Part shown: piece after piece, positions 55,051 through 64,000 of the stretch | Position numbering within the stretch: position 1 is the first letter of the stretch | Layout: each line of letters begins with the position of its first letter | NCBI GenBank assembly: GCA_024128875.1 | Contig: JAMYFF010000001.1 | Coordinates: forward strand, 434,001 to 498,000 | Source: Salinilacustrithrix flava | Lineage (GTDB): Bacteria > Actinomycetota > Acidimicrobiia > Acidimicrobiales > Salinilacustritrichaceae | Reading direction: 5' to 3' | DNA: 64,000 nucleotides | Translations under genes and position numbers: made by a program | Notes under the pieces: generated by a model | Seen by the model: the letters and a program-made list of their open reading frames with translations, nothing else | What the model was told of the DNA's origin: nothing | The model's database searches: none

Positions 55051-55676
55051 TCCGCCGGGCAGGAGAAGGCGAAGGAGCCGGCGACCGGTTCGGCGTCGCC
55101 GGCCATCACCGCCATCAGGTCGATGAAGATCGCCTCGCCGCTGACCGTCTGGGCGTCGGCGTCGATGTCGATGGCGGTGACGTCGAGCTCGCTCGCGTCG
55201 ACCCCATCGGGCAGGTTGAAGCCGAAGATGTTGTCCTGGCCGGTCTCCCACTGCTGGTAGGGCTCCTCGCTGCGGACCGTGACGCCGCCGGCGGTCTCCC
55301 AACCCTCGCTGGCATCCCGCTCCTGCCAGTCCTCGGGGGGGAAGTCGAAGGTCACCTCGATGTTCTCCGGGTCCTCGGTGCCCTCGGCGACGCCCCCGAG
55401 GGCGCCGAACATCTCCAGGCAGCTGGTGACGGTGAGCTCGTGGCGGACATCGCCGAGCTCGATGTAGCCCGACCCACCCGGCTCTGCGGGAGCGGCATCG
55501 CCACCCTCGGCCCCCTCGTCCGCGTCGTCTCCCGATGCCGCTGCGTCCTCCACCAGGTCGGCGTCGTCGGTCGCCGCGACGGCGTCATCGTCATCCCCGC
55601 AGGCCGCGAGGAGCATCGAGGCGGCCACGAGGGCAGCGGCGGCGGAACGGGAGCGGTGGAAGCGGAGGTTGTGCAC
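55047..55676 (-). CDS. lipoprotein with an LpqH-like domain
   Basis: 209 aa from GTG 55676. Signal peptide and lipobox MLLAAC with lipidated C26, then CGDDDD and an acidic Ala/Asp/Glu spacer to about residue 68. A compact domain follows (YIELGDVRHELTVTSCLEMFGAL ... VAGSFAFSCPAD). The domain starts with a short beta strand and a Cys and ends with a second Cys, the pattern of mycobacterial 19-kDa (LpqH) antigens, so a disulfide is likely. Function unknown. The start is placed 7 nt after a TACCGT -10, behind paired heptamers. Confidence 0.75.
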   Translation of the reverse strand: MHNLRFHRSRSAAAALVAASMLLAACGDDDDAVAATDDADLVEDAAASGDDADEGAEGGDAAPAEPGGSGYIELGDVRHELTVTSCLEMFGALGGVAEGTEDPENIEVTFDFPPEDWQERDASEGWETAGGVTVRSEEPYQQWETGQDNIFGFNLPDGVDASELDVTAIDIDADAQTVSGEAIFIDLMAVMAGDAEPVAGSFAFSCPAD

Positions 55677-55683
55677 GGCCCGG

Positions 55684-55718
55684 ACGGTACGAGGGGCCTC
55701 TGTGAGGATCCTGAAAGC
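55684..55718 (-). promoter_or_regulatory. paired-heptamer operator and -10, promoter of lipoprotein gene 55676-55047
   Basis: Read on the minus strand: TTTCAGG (55716-55710), 4 nt, TCACAGA (55705-55699), 9 nt, TACCGT (55689-55684), 7 nt, then the GTG. The heptamers have an 11-bp period. The outer 18 bp recur at 60344-60361. Confidence 0.58.
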
Positions 55719-55732
55719 CCGGACCCGGGCGC

Positions 55733-55764
55733 TCACAGCGCACTGAAAGCGGGTGCGCCATCCT
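55733..55764 (+). promoter_or_regulatory. paired-heptamer operator and weak -10, promoter of lipoprotein gene 55771
   Basis: TCACAGC (55733-55739), GCAC, TGAAAGC (55744-55750), 8 nt, CATCCT (55759-55764), 6 nt, ATG. Same 7-4-7 layout as the divergent and 60-kb lipoprotein promoters. Confidence 0.55.
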
Positions 55765-55770
55765 CCCCCC

Positions 55771-56316
55771 ATGAGTGCTGCCCGACGATCCCTGTCCGCC
55801 CTGCTCCTCACGCTGCTGGTGCTCGCCGGCGCCTGCGGCGACGACGACACCGAGGCGGCGACGGCCCCGGCCGAGGAGGACGTGGCCGACGCCGCAGCCG
55901 ACGAGGAGAGCGGCGCGGACGACGGGGGCAGCGCGGACGAGGAGGGTGCGGAGGACGGGCCCGCACCCTCCTCGGGGTCGAGCGGACGCCTCGAGCTCGG
56001 CGACGAGTCGTGGAACTTCTTCCTCGGCGACATGACGACGGCGATGTGCTCGGTCTCCGACGGCTCGGCGCAGGTCCAGGACCTGCGGGCGGCCGACGGC
56101 AGCTGGGTCGCGGCGACGGTCGCCGGCGACGTGGTCGAGGTCGTGCTGCGCGGACCGGACGGGAACCGGGCGTGGGTGACGGGCAACATGGGCGAGGCCG
56201 AGGGCGTCGACGTGGACGTCAACACGATGGATGGCGTGCTCATGGTCCAGGGCACGTGGGTGCGAGCCGATGACCCGGGCACCACCGAGGAGGGGAACCT
56301 CGTCGTGACGTGCTGA
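55771..56316 (+). CDS. lipoprotein with an LpqH-like domain
   Basis: 181 aa from ATG 55771. An in-frame start six codons earlier would precede a normal signal peptide and lies within the control region. Hydrophobic segment and lipobox (LLLTLLVLAGACGDDD, C22), a very acidic spacer (about residues 26-72), then a domain beginning RLELGDESWNFFLGDMTTAMC and ending GNLVVTC. The 'LELGD' opening, early Cys and terminal Cys parallel the divergent lipoprotein, so the two are probably distant paralogs of the 19-kDa antigen type. Function unknown. Confidence 0.74.
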   Translation: MSAARRSLSALLLTLLVLAGACGDDDTEAATAPAEEDVADAAADEESGADDGGSADEEGAEDGPAPSSGSSGRLELGDESWNFFLGDMTTAMCSVSDGSAQVQDLRAADGSWVAATVAGDVVEVVLRGPDGNRAWVTGNMGEAEGVDVDVNTMDGVLMVQGTWVRADDPGTTEEGNLVVTC

Positions 56317-56344
56317 CGGTGGCGCGAGCCGCGGGCGGGGCGAC

Positions 56345-56362
56345 CCGGGAGCGGGCTCCCGG
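56345..56362 (+). other. short GC-rich hairpin upstream of the SARP-ATPase gene
   Basis: CCGGGAG-CGGG-CTCCCGG, a perfect 7-bp stem with a 4-nt loop in the 117-nt gap. No T-tract follows. It may attenuate readthrough from the lipoprotein gene or be a regulatory site. Confidence 0.35.
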
Positions 56363-56433
56363 ATGGGGCATGATCTGGGCCACTTGCGCGGCCCGGGCCG
56401 TGCGCCCACCGCTGCCCCCTTCCGTCGCCCCCG

Positions 56434-59400
56434 ATGCCGCCATCCTCCCCGTCCCCCACCCACGACGCACCAGACGAGCGCTGGACCGATGCCTTCGTCG
56501 GACGGGACCACGAGCTGGCCGAGGTGCTCGAGCTGCTCGAACGGTCCCGGGACGGCGTCGCCGTCTGCCTCCTCGCCGGCGACGCCGGGATGGGCAAGAC
56601 CCGCCTCGCCCGTGAGCTCGAGGCCCACGCGGTCGAGCGCGGCCACCGGGTCGTCTGGGGCCTGGGGTGGGCCGACACCGGCTCCCCGCCCTACTGGCCC
56701 TGGACCCAGGTGGTCCGCCAGCTGCTCGGCCGGCGCAGCGGCACCGACCTCGCCGCGCTGGTGCTGGCCGAGGGCGCAGCCGCCGATCGGGCCGAGCTGT
56801 TCGACGCCACCGCGGCCATCATCGAGCAGGCTGCCGCCCGCCGGCCCCTGGTCGTGGTGCTCGACGACCTCCACGTCGCCGACCCCCCGACGATCGCCCT
56901 CCTCGGCTTCGTGGCGACCCACCTGCGGGAGGTGCCGCTGCTCGTGGTCGCCACCATCCGCGACCGCGAGGTCCGCCGGCGAGCCGAGCTGGCCGATGCG
57001 CTGGGCCGGCTCGACCGCCACGCGACCACCATCACCCTCGCGGGCCTCGACGTCACCGCCGTCGGCCGCCTCGTCGGCAGCCGGTCCCGGGCCCGGGACC
57101 TCCACGCCGCCACCGGCGGCAACCCGATGTTCCTGGAGCAGGTCCAGCGGGGCGACATCGACACCGCCGACACCCTGGTGTCGGTCCTGCAGACCCGCGT
57201 CGCCCAGCTCCCCCCGGAGGTCGCCCGGACCGTCGCCACCGCTGCTCTCGTCGGCCCCGACCCGGCACCGGACGCGCTCGCCACCGTCCTCGACCTCCCG
57301 GTCCAGATCGTCCAGGAGCACCTGGCCACCGCCGCGGCCCACGGGCTGTTCGATCGCACCGACGCCCGTCCGGCCCATCCCCTCACCGCCGATGCGGCTC
57401 TGCGATCCCTGGCCGACGGCGACCGCGAGGCGCTGCACGCGGCAGCGGCGGACCGCCTGCCGTCGGCCAGCCCGGCGGACCGGGCCCACCACCTGCTGCA
57501 CGCCGGCCCGGCCCGCTGGCGAGATGCCGTGGACGCATGCGCGCAGGCCGCCGACGCGGCGCGGGTGTCACACGCCCACGAGGACGCGGTCGGGCACCTC
57601 CGGCGCGCCGTGGAGCTGGCCCAGCACCACGAGGCCGGAGCGGCGGTCCTCGCCGACCTCACGCTCGCCCTCGCCGGGTCGGTCGTGGAGGCGTCGGGCC
57701 GGGCCGACGCCGAGGACCTCTACCTGAGCGCGTGGGCCCTGGCCGAGGCGACCGACGATCCGTGGCTCATCGGACGAGCAGGCGCTCGGCACGGCACGCA
57801 GTACTACTTCGCCGGCGACATCACCCATGCGGTGGCCGCGAACGCCCGGGTCGCCCTCGATCGCCTCGGCGACGGCGACACCGAGCTGCACGCCCGCCTC
57901 CACGCGACCCTGGCGGCGGCGAGCATCGTGGAGGCGCCCGTCGACGCCGTGGACCACGCCGGCCGGGCCGTGCAGATCGCCCGGCGCTGCGGTGACCCGG
58001 CGGCGACGGCTGCTGCGCTGGTGGCCGAGCAGGTGGCCGATCTCGGACCGGCGACGCTGTTCCGCCGGCTGGAGACCGCCCGGGAGATCATCGCCCTCGC
58101 CGAGGAGGCCCGCACGCCGGATCTGGCGGTGCACGGCCGCTTCCTGCTCATGGGGGCGCTGCTCGAGCGGGGCGAGGTCGGTGAGCTCGACGCCCAGCTC
58201 CGCCAGCAGGACGCCCGCATCGACGAGTTCGCCTCGCCCCGCTTCGCTCGCCACGCCCTCTGGTTCCGCTGCACCCGGGCCATGCTCGACGGCGACGCCG
58301 ATGCGGTCGAGGCCCTGGCCGACGAGTGCTTCGAGATCGCCGACCGACTCGGCGACCCCGACGGGATCGCGGTGTTCGGCGCCCAGTACGGCGTCGCCCG
58401 ATGGATGCGGGGCCTGGTGCTCGAGATGGAGGGCGCCTACGTCGACAGCGCGCGGGCCGACCCGGACGAACCGGTGTGGCGGGGGGTGCTCGCCTGGCTC
58501 TGGGGCACCCACGGACGCCTCGACGAGGCCCGCGGGGCGCTCGACCTCGTGCCGCCCGCGACCGAGCTCGCGTCAGGCCAGTACACGCTGCTCACGTTGG
58601 TGACCGCGGCCGATGCGGCCCTGGCGGTGGACGACCCTGACCGTGCCGCCGAGCTGTGGGAGGCGCTGCTGCCCTACGCCGACCGGGTGGTGCCCATCGC
58701 CATGGGAGCTGCCTGCTGGGGCACGGTCGCTCACCGCCTCGGCGCCCTGGCCCTCCGGCTCGGCCACGTCGAGGAGGGCGTGGCCCACCTCGAGCAGGCG
58801 ATCTCGCTCTGCGCCCGCCTCGGCGCCCGCCCGTGGCTGGCCGAAGCCCAGCTGTCCCTCGCCGACGCGCTCCTCGACACCGGCCATCCGGCGCCAGGCC
58901 GGGTGCAGCAGCTGGTGTCCGAGGCGGCTGCGACCGCCGCCGCGCTCGGCCTGGGCGCCCTCGACGCGCAGCTCGACGCCGTCCAGGCACGCCTCGATGG
59001 TCGCCCGGCGGCGGGGAGCAAGGAGCCCGTCGCCCGCGCCGAGCCGGCCCTCGTCGTCGCGGCGCCGGCCCGCCCCCGCCTCGCCGTCCTCGGCACCTTC
59101 GAGGTGCTGGCGGCGGACGGCTCGACCCCGCGGTGGACGTCGCGCAAGGCCCGCCAGCTGCTGAAGATCCTCATCGCCCGTCGGGGCGCGCCGATCGCGC
59201 GCGACCACGTCATGCACCTCCTGTGGCCCGACCAGGAGCCCGAGCTCCTGCGCAACCGCCTGTCGGTGGCGCTCTCCACGGTGCGCCGCGCCCTCGACCC
59301 CGCCCGGTCCTCGCCCGCGAGCCGCTTCGTGGCCGCCGAGTCCGACACGTTGCGCCTCGTGCTCGCCCACGTCGACCTCGACACCGAGGAGTTCCTCGCC

Positions 59401-59781
59401 GCGGCGCAGCGCGCCATCGACGCGCACCGGGCCGGCGACCCTGGTGCCCCCACCGCGCTGCGCGAGGCCATCGACCGCCACGGGGGCGACCCCCTGCCCG
59501 ACGAGCCCTACGCCGAGTGGGCCGAGCCCCTGCGTCGCGAGGTCACCGGCCTGCTGCTGACCACGCTGCGCTGCCACGCGGAGTCGACCGTCGCCACCGG
59601 CGACCACGTCGGAGCCGCGGCGACCTTCCGACGCCTCCTCGAGGTCGACCCCTACGACGAACCAGCCCACCTCGGACTGGTCGAGACGTTGCGGTCCCTC
59701 GGCGCCCACGGCCAGGCCGAGGCCGCCCGCCGCCGCTACCTGGACGCGATGGCCGAGCTCGGCCTGCCGACGGGCGGCTGA
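56434..59781 (+). CDS. giant STAND-type ATPase-TPR regulator with C-terminal SARP (winged-helix plus BTAD) module
   Basis: 1115 aa cytosolic regulator. The N-terminal AAA/STAND ATPase has Walker A GDAGMGKT (residues 49-56) and Walker B LVVVLDD (139-145). A long helical TPR-like middle covers about 350-860. The C-terminus has an OmpR-type winged helix (PRLAVLGTFEVLAADGSTPRWTSRKARQLLKILIARRGAPIARDHVMHLLWPD, about 880-950) and a bacterial transcriptional-activation domain (about 965-1110, ending LVETLRSLGAHGQAEAARRRYLDAM). In AfsR-like proteins the SARP module is N-terminal, so the order here is reversed. It is flanked by three lipoprotein genes with SARP-like operators. Confidence 0.88.
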   Translation: MPPSSPSPTHDAPDERWTDAFVGRDHELAEVLELLERSRDGVAVCLLAGDAGMGKTRLARELEAHAVERGHRVVWGLGWADTGSPPYWPWTQVVRQLLGRRSGTDLAALVLAEGAAADRAELFDATAAIIEQAAARRPLVVVLDDLHVADPPTIALLGFVATHLREVPLLVVATIRDREVRRRAELADALGRLDRHATTITLAGLDVTAVGRLVGSRSRARDLHAATGGNPMFLEQVQRGDIDTADTLVSVLQTRVAQLPPEVARTVATAALVGPDPAPDALATVLDLPVQIVQEHLATAAAHGLFDRTDARPAHPLTADAALRSLADGDREALHAAAADRLPSASPADRAHHLLHAGPARWRDAVDACAQAADAARVSHAHEDAVGHLRRAVELAQHHEAGAAVLADLTLALAGSVVEASGRADAEDLYLSAWALAEATDDPWLIGRAGARHGTQYYFAGDITHAVAANARVALDRLGDGDTELHARLHATLAAASIVEAPVDAVDHAGRAVQIARRCGDPAATAAALVAEQVADLGPATLFRRLETAREIIALAEEARTPDLAVHGRFLLMGALLERGEVGELDAQLRQQDARIDEFASPRFARHALWFRCTRAMLDGDADAVEALADECFEIADRLGDPDGIAVFGAQYGVARWMRGLVLEMEGAYVDSARADPDEPVWRGVLAWLWGTHGRLDEARGALDLVPPATELASGQYTLLTLVTAADAALAVDDPDRAAELWEALLPYADRVVPIAMGAACWGTVAHRLGALALRLGHVEEGVAHLEQAISLCARLGARPWLAEAQLSLADALLDTGHPAPGRVQQLVSEAAATAAALGLGALDAQLDAVQARLDGRPAAGSKEPVARAEPALVVAAPARPRLAVLGTFEVLAADGSTPRWTSRKARQLLKILIARRGAPIARDHVMHLLWPDQEPELLRNRLSVALSTVRRALDPARSSPASRFVAAESDTLRLVLAHVDLDTEEFLAAAQRAIDAHRAGDPGAPTALREAIDRHGGDPLPDEPYAEWAEPLRREVTGLLLTTLRCHAESTVATGDHVGAAATFRRLLEVDPYDEPAHLGLVETLRSLGAHGQAEAARRRYLDAMAELGLPTGG

Positions 59782-59802
59782 CCGCGCCGTCCGCCACCGG
59801 CG

Positions 59803-60321
59803 TCAGCCGACGTCCAGGACCACCTCGGAACCGTCGGCGGGCACCTCCACCGCGTCGAGGACCTCGAGCACCTCGATCCCGGCGAAGGGATCCTCGGGAT
59901 CGACGGCTCGACCGCGGATGGCCTCGGCGGTGACCGGCCCGCCGGCGGTCACCGCCAAGGAGATCTCTGCGCTGTCGACGAACACGGTGAACAGCATCTG
60001 GGTGGGTTCCTCGTCGAGGGTGAACTCCTGGTCCATGGACGGCTGCTCGGTCCCGTCGGAGACCGCCACCGTCTCGAGCGACACGACGGTGCCGGGCTCA
60101 CCGGTCAGCTGCCAGCCGAGCACGGCATCATCGCCGGCCTCGTCCCCGGCGGCATCGGGCTCGGCAGGATCCACCTCGGCTGCGTCGTCCTGATCGTCCA
60201 CGAGGACGTCATCGGCGGGCGCCACCGCACCGTCGTCGTCGTCTCCGCAGCCGGCGAGCACCAAGGCCAGCCCGGCCAGCACGGCGAGCACCGAGCGGGG
60301 AAGGGCGGAGGTGGCTCGCAT
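59803..60321 (-). CDS. acidic lipoprotein
   Basis: 172 aa. Clear type II signal peptide with a perfect lipobox (LVLAGC, C25) followed by GDDDD and an Asp/Glu/Ala spacer to about residue 65. A beta-rich domain of about 105 residues follows without cysteine (LGWQLTGEPGTVVSLETVAVSDG ... EFTLDEEPTQMLFTVFVDSAEISLAVTAGG). The C-terminal domain is unlike the two LpqH-type lipoproteins, though the export signal and spacer style are the same. Its promoter carries the 18-bp operator found at 55701. It converges on the SARP-ATPase gene. Confidence 0.75.
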   Translation of the reverse strand: MRATSALPRSVLAVLAGLALVLAGCGDDDDGAVAPADDVLVDDQDDAAEVDPAEPDAAGDEAGDDAVLGWQLTGEPGTVVSLETVAVSDGTEQPSMDQEFTLDEEPTQMLFTVFVDSAEISLAVTAGGPVTAEAIRGRAVDPEDPFAGIEVLEVLDAVEVPADGSEVVLDVG

Positions 60322-60327
60322 GCCGTG

Positions 60328-60361
60328 ACCGTACGGACGGCCCTGTGAGGATCCTGAAAGC
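60328..60361 (-). promoter_or_regulatory. paired-heptamer operator and -10, promoter of lipoprotein gene 60321-59803
   Basis: Minus strand: TTTCAGG (60359-60353), 4 nt, TCACAGG (60348-60342), 8 nt, TACGGT (60333-60328), 6 nt, ATG. The 18 bp at 60344-60361 are identical to 55701-55718. Confidence 0.6.
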
Positions 60362-60366
60362 GGTGC

Positions 60367-62474
<2,108 letters not shown>

Positions 62475-62478
<4 letters not shown>

Positions 62479-62999
62479 AGGACCGACTCGATCATCTGGA
62501 GGGCGACGCGCATGGACTCGATCCTGACCGGTCCGCGCCCGATCGCGCCGAACCGTTCCACCCGGTGGGTGGTGGGGCCGTCCCGGCGGGCGCACGCGAA
62601 GTGCACCAGACCGGGGACGGGGCCGTCGTCGGCGTAGCCGGTGGTGGACACCGCGATGTCGGCCCTGGAGTTGGCCAGGGCCCCCTCGGCCATGGCCACC
62701 GCCACCTCCTCGCTGACCGCGCCGCACCGGTCGATGTCGGCCTGGGCCAGCCCGAGCAGCTCGCACTTGGCCGGGTCGCTGTAGACCACGAAGCCCCGCT
62801 CGAACACGCCGCTCAGGCCCTGCACGTCGGTGAGGATCGAGGCGAGCATGCCGCCGGTGCAGCTCTCGGCCGTGGTCAGCGACAGCTCGGCCGCCGCGAC
62901 CCGCTCGAGCACGGCCCCGACCAGCTCCTCGACGTCGTCGGGCAGCACCGGCGAGTAGGACTCGGTCGCACCGCGCTGGTTCGTTCCTGGATCGGTCAC
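62475..62999 (-). CDS. pncC: nicotinamide-nucleotide amidohydrolase (CinA C-terminal family, PncC)
   Basis: 174 aa. CinA C-terminal fold: SLTTAESCTGGMLASILTDVQGLSGVFERGFVVYSDPAKCELLG, VSEEVAVAMAEGALANSRADIAVSTTGYADDG and GLVHFACAR. This stand-alone form deamidates NMN to NaMN, recycling the NMN left by NAD-dependent DNA ligase. It is coupled to nadE by a GTGA overlap, which fits salvage into NAD synthesis. GTG 62999 chosen. Upstream frame sequence is not family-like. Confidence 0.9.
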
Positions 63000-63018
63000 G
63001 TGGCCACCGATACCCAGG

Positions 63019-63180
63019 TCACTCCGGCCTCGCAACCACCGGCTTGTCGATGGGCGGCGGGTCGTTGGTGACCCGGGGCAGGCGGCGCACCTTGAACGGG
63101 CCGTCGATGCCGGAGCCGTCCCGACCGCGCGGGACGAGCGCACACCGAAGGCCACGTCGACATGGATCGCATGGCTCCAT
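63019..63180 (-). CDS. short Cys-containing reading frame with coding-type base usage (small gene or gene remnant)
   Basis: 53 aa from ATG 63180: it opens MEPCDPCRRGLRC (CxxC plus one more Cys) and ends GPFKVRRLPRVTNDPPPIDKP then VVARPE. From codon 14 on, nearly every third base is G or C, as in real genes here. The first 13 codons are poorer, so this may be the tail of a longer gene truncated near its 5' end. Product unrecognised, no clear ribosome binding site. It lies 19 nt before the pncC start and 58 nt after the palindromic repeat. Confidence 0.5.
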   Translation of the reverse strand: MEPCDPCRRGLRCALVPRGRDGSGIDGPFKVRRLPRVTNDPPPIDKPVVARPE

Positions 63181-63238
63181 CGTCGGCGTGACCGGGAGGC
63201 GCAGCGATTGCCTCTGAGGTAATGGCCACCGACTGACC

Positions 63239-63288
63239 GTTCTGGCCTACGGATTCCCCCGCATGTGGGGGAATCCGTAGGCCAGAAC
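63239..63288. repeat. 50-bp palindromic repeat, consensus copy
   Basis: Perfect 22-bp inverted arms (63239-63260 and 63267-63288; start GTTCTGGCCTACGGATTC) around the loop GCATGT. No open frame covers it. It is intergenic between the small frame at 63019-63180 and the DUF3152 gene, both on the minus strand. Confidence 0.92.
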
Positions 63289-63302
63289 CCCTGGGGGGTC
63301 GG

Positions 63303-64000
63303 TCACACGTCGTCCGGGCCGCAGGTGGCGGTGGCATCGGGCTCGTAGGGCGGCGCCACCGGTTCGTCGTGGCGGGCCGCGCACGCGATCTCCCAGGGCA
63401 GCGGCCAGGGGTTCGGCGCACATCCCTCGACCCCGGCGGACTGCTGGTACATCACCGCCGCGGGCGTACCGCGCTCCTGGCAGGCGGGGCGGGCGTGGTG
63501 GCGTCCGAGCAGGTGGCCGACCTCGTGGTTCACCAGCATCTGGCGGTACTCCTCGAGCGTCCCCGGCCAGGTGTCGGTCGCCTCGCGCCAGCGGTCGGCG
63601 TTCAGCGCGACGACCGGCCCGATCTGGCACGAGAACCGGCCGCCGGTGTCGTAGGGGTCGCAGATGGCATCCACCTCGTCGCCCTCGGCGACCAGCACCA
63701 CGTTCGGGGCGTCGTCGGTGATGCGGATCTCGAAGCCGGCCTGGCTCCAGCCACGCGGGTCGGCGAGGGTGTCGCGGACGATCTGGGCGAACCCGTCGGT
63801 CCCCTCCGTGGCCCGACGCTCGGTGCGCACCTCGATCACGACCGGACCGTCGGGCTCCGACGTCGTCGTCTCGGCCACGGTGGTCGACGTCGGTGCCGGG
63901 GTGGTGGTGGTCTCGGCCCGCTCGATGACGTCGCCGTCACCGCCGCACCCGGCGGCGGCCAGGACCGCTGCCACTGCCATCCACCCCGCACGAGCGCGCA
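63303..64000 (-). CDS. DUF3152 lipoprotein with zincin motif, 5' end outside window
   Basis: The frame is open to the right edge. The ATG at 63980 gives 225 aa, but upstream residues (RARAGW before MAVAAVLAAAGC) belong to the signal peptide, so the true start lies beyond the window. Lipobox LAAAGC, a Thr/Pro/Glu spacer, then a DUF3152 domain with the zinc-metalloprotease signature VNHEVGHLLGRHH (HExxHxxxxxH), followed by CQERGTPAAVMYQQS. The signature suggests a metzincin-like fold, probably active at the cell surface. Substrate unknown. Confidence 0.87.
   Translation of the reverse strand, partial: RARAGWMAVAAVLAAAGCGGDGDVIERAETTTTPAPTSTTVAETTTSEPDGPVVIEVRTERRATEGTDGFAQIVRDTLADPRGWSQAGFEIRITDDAPNVVLVAEGDEVDAICDPYDTGGRFSCQIGPVVALNADRWREATDTWPGTLEEYRQMLVNHEVGHLLGRHHARPACQERGTPAAVMYQQSAGVEGCAPNPWPLPWEIACAARHDEPVAPPYEPDATATCGPDDV

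Overview
The window is very GC-rich DNA packed with genes of near-complete G/C third positions. The gene content points to an actinobacterium. There is a mycothiol-dependent formaldehyde dehydrogenase with its metallo-beta-lactamase partner, DinB/TIGR03084-type thiol-dependent enzymes, F420-type split-barrel oxidoreductases, a WS/DGAT wax-ester/TAG synthase, DUF222/HNH ('13E12') and DUF3152 proteins, and a SARP-type regulator. The mix (several fadD genes, DUF4214, AbiEi-DUF559, AtuA) would fit Acidimicrobiia such as Iamia or Ilumatobacter, but that placement is inference. No rRNA, tRNA, CRISPR array, IS element or prophage was seen.

Layout. 1-8.5 kb: a c-di-GMP GGDEF-EAL protein entering from the left edge, a TauD-like dioxygenase, a DUF222-HNH protein, a VapBC toxin-antitoxin pair with a palindromic operator, and a head-to-head pair of 5'-truncated genes (methyltransferase and cupin) that looks like a deletion scar. 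8.5-16.9 kb: acyl-CoA ligase, a ThDP enzyme-deacetylase operon, DinB, GNAT, and an MFS exporter divergent from its TetR. 16.9-25.1 kb: a siderophore uptake operon (SIP reductase, ATPase, binding lipoprotein, fused double permease) and an opposing FtsX-type ABC operon. 25-36 kb: MBL and alpha/beta hydrolases, an AbiEi-DUF559 gene bracketed by two copies of a 50-bp palindrome, the mycothiol formaldehyde operon, and an acyl-CoA carboxylase-AtuA operon. 36-50.7 kb: Ku, WS/DGAT, fadD, phytanoyl-CoA dioxygenase, PAS-GGDEF, a SnoaL-tailed sigma factor, a DUF4214 secreted protein, ppdK and two enoyl-CoA hydratases. 50.7-64 kb: a large membrane GGDEF-EAL protein, a secreted lipase, a cluster of small acidic lipoproteins around a giant ATPase-TPR-SARP regulator, NAD synthetase, CinA, and a DUF3152 metalloprotease-like lipoprotein running off the right edge.

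Three signals stand out. First, three lipoprotein genes at 55-60.4 kb carry paired heptamers with 11-bp period placed 8-9 bp upstream of a -10-like hexamer. This is the geometry used by SARP/OmpR-type activators, and a SARP-domain ATPase lies between them. Second, a 50-bp near-perfect palindrome occurs four times, always intergenic, in arrangements that a terminator role alone does not explain. Third, many genes have a TANNNT hexamer 6-8 nt before the start codon and no Shine-Dalgarno sequence, which suggests widespread leaderless transcription and helps fix several starts.
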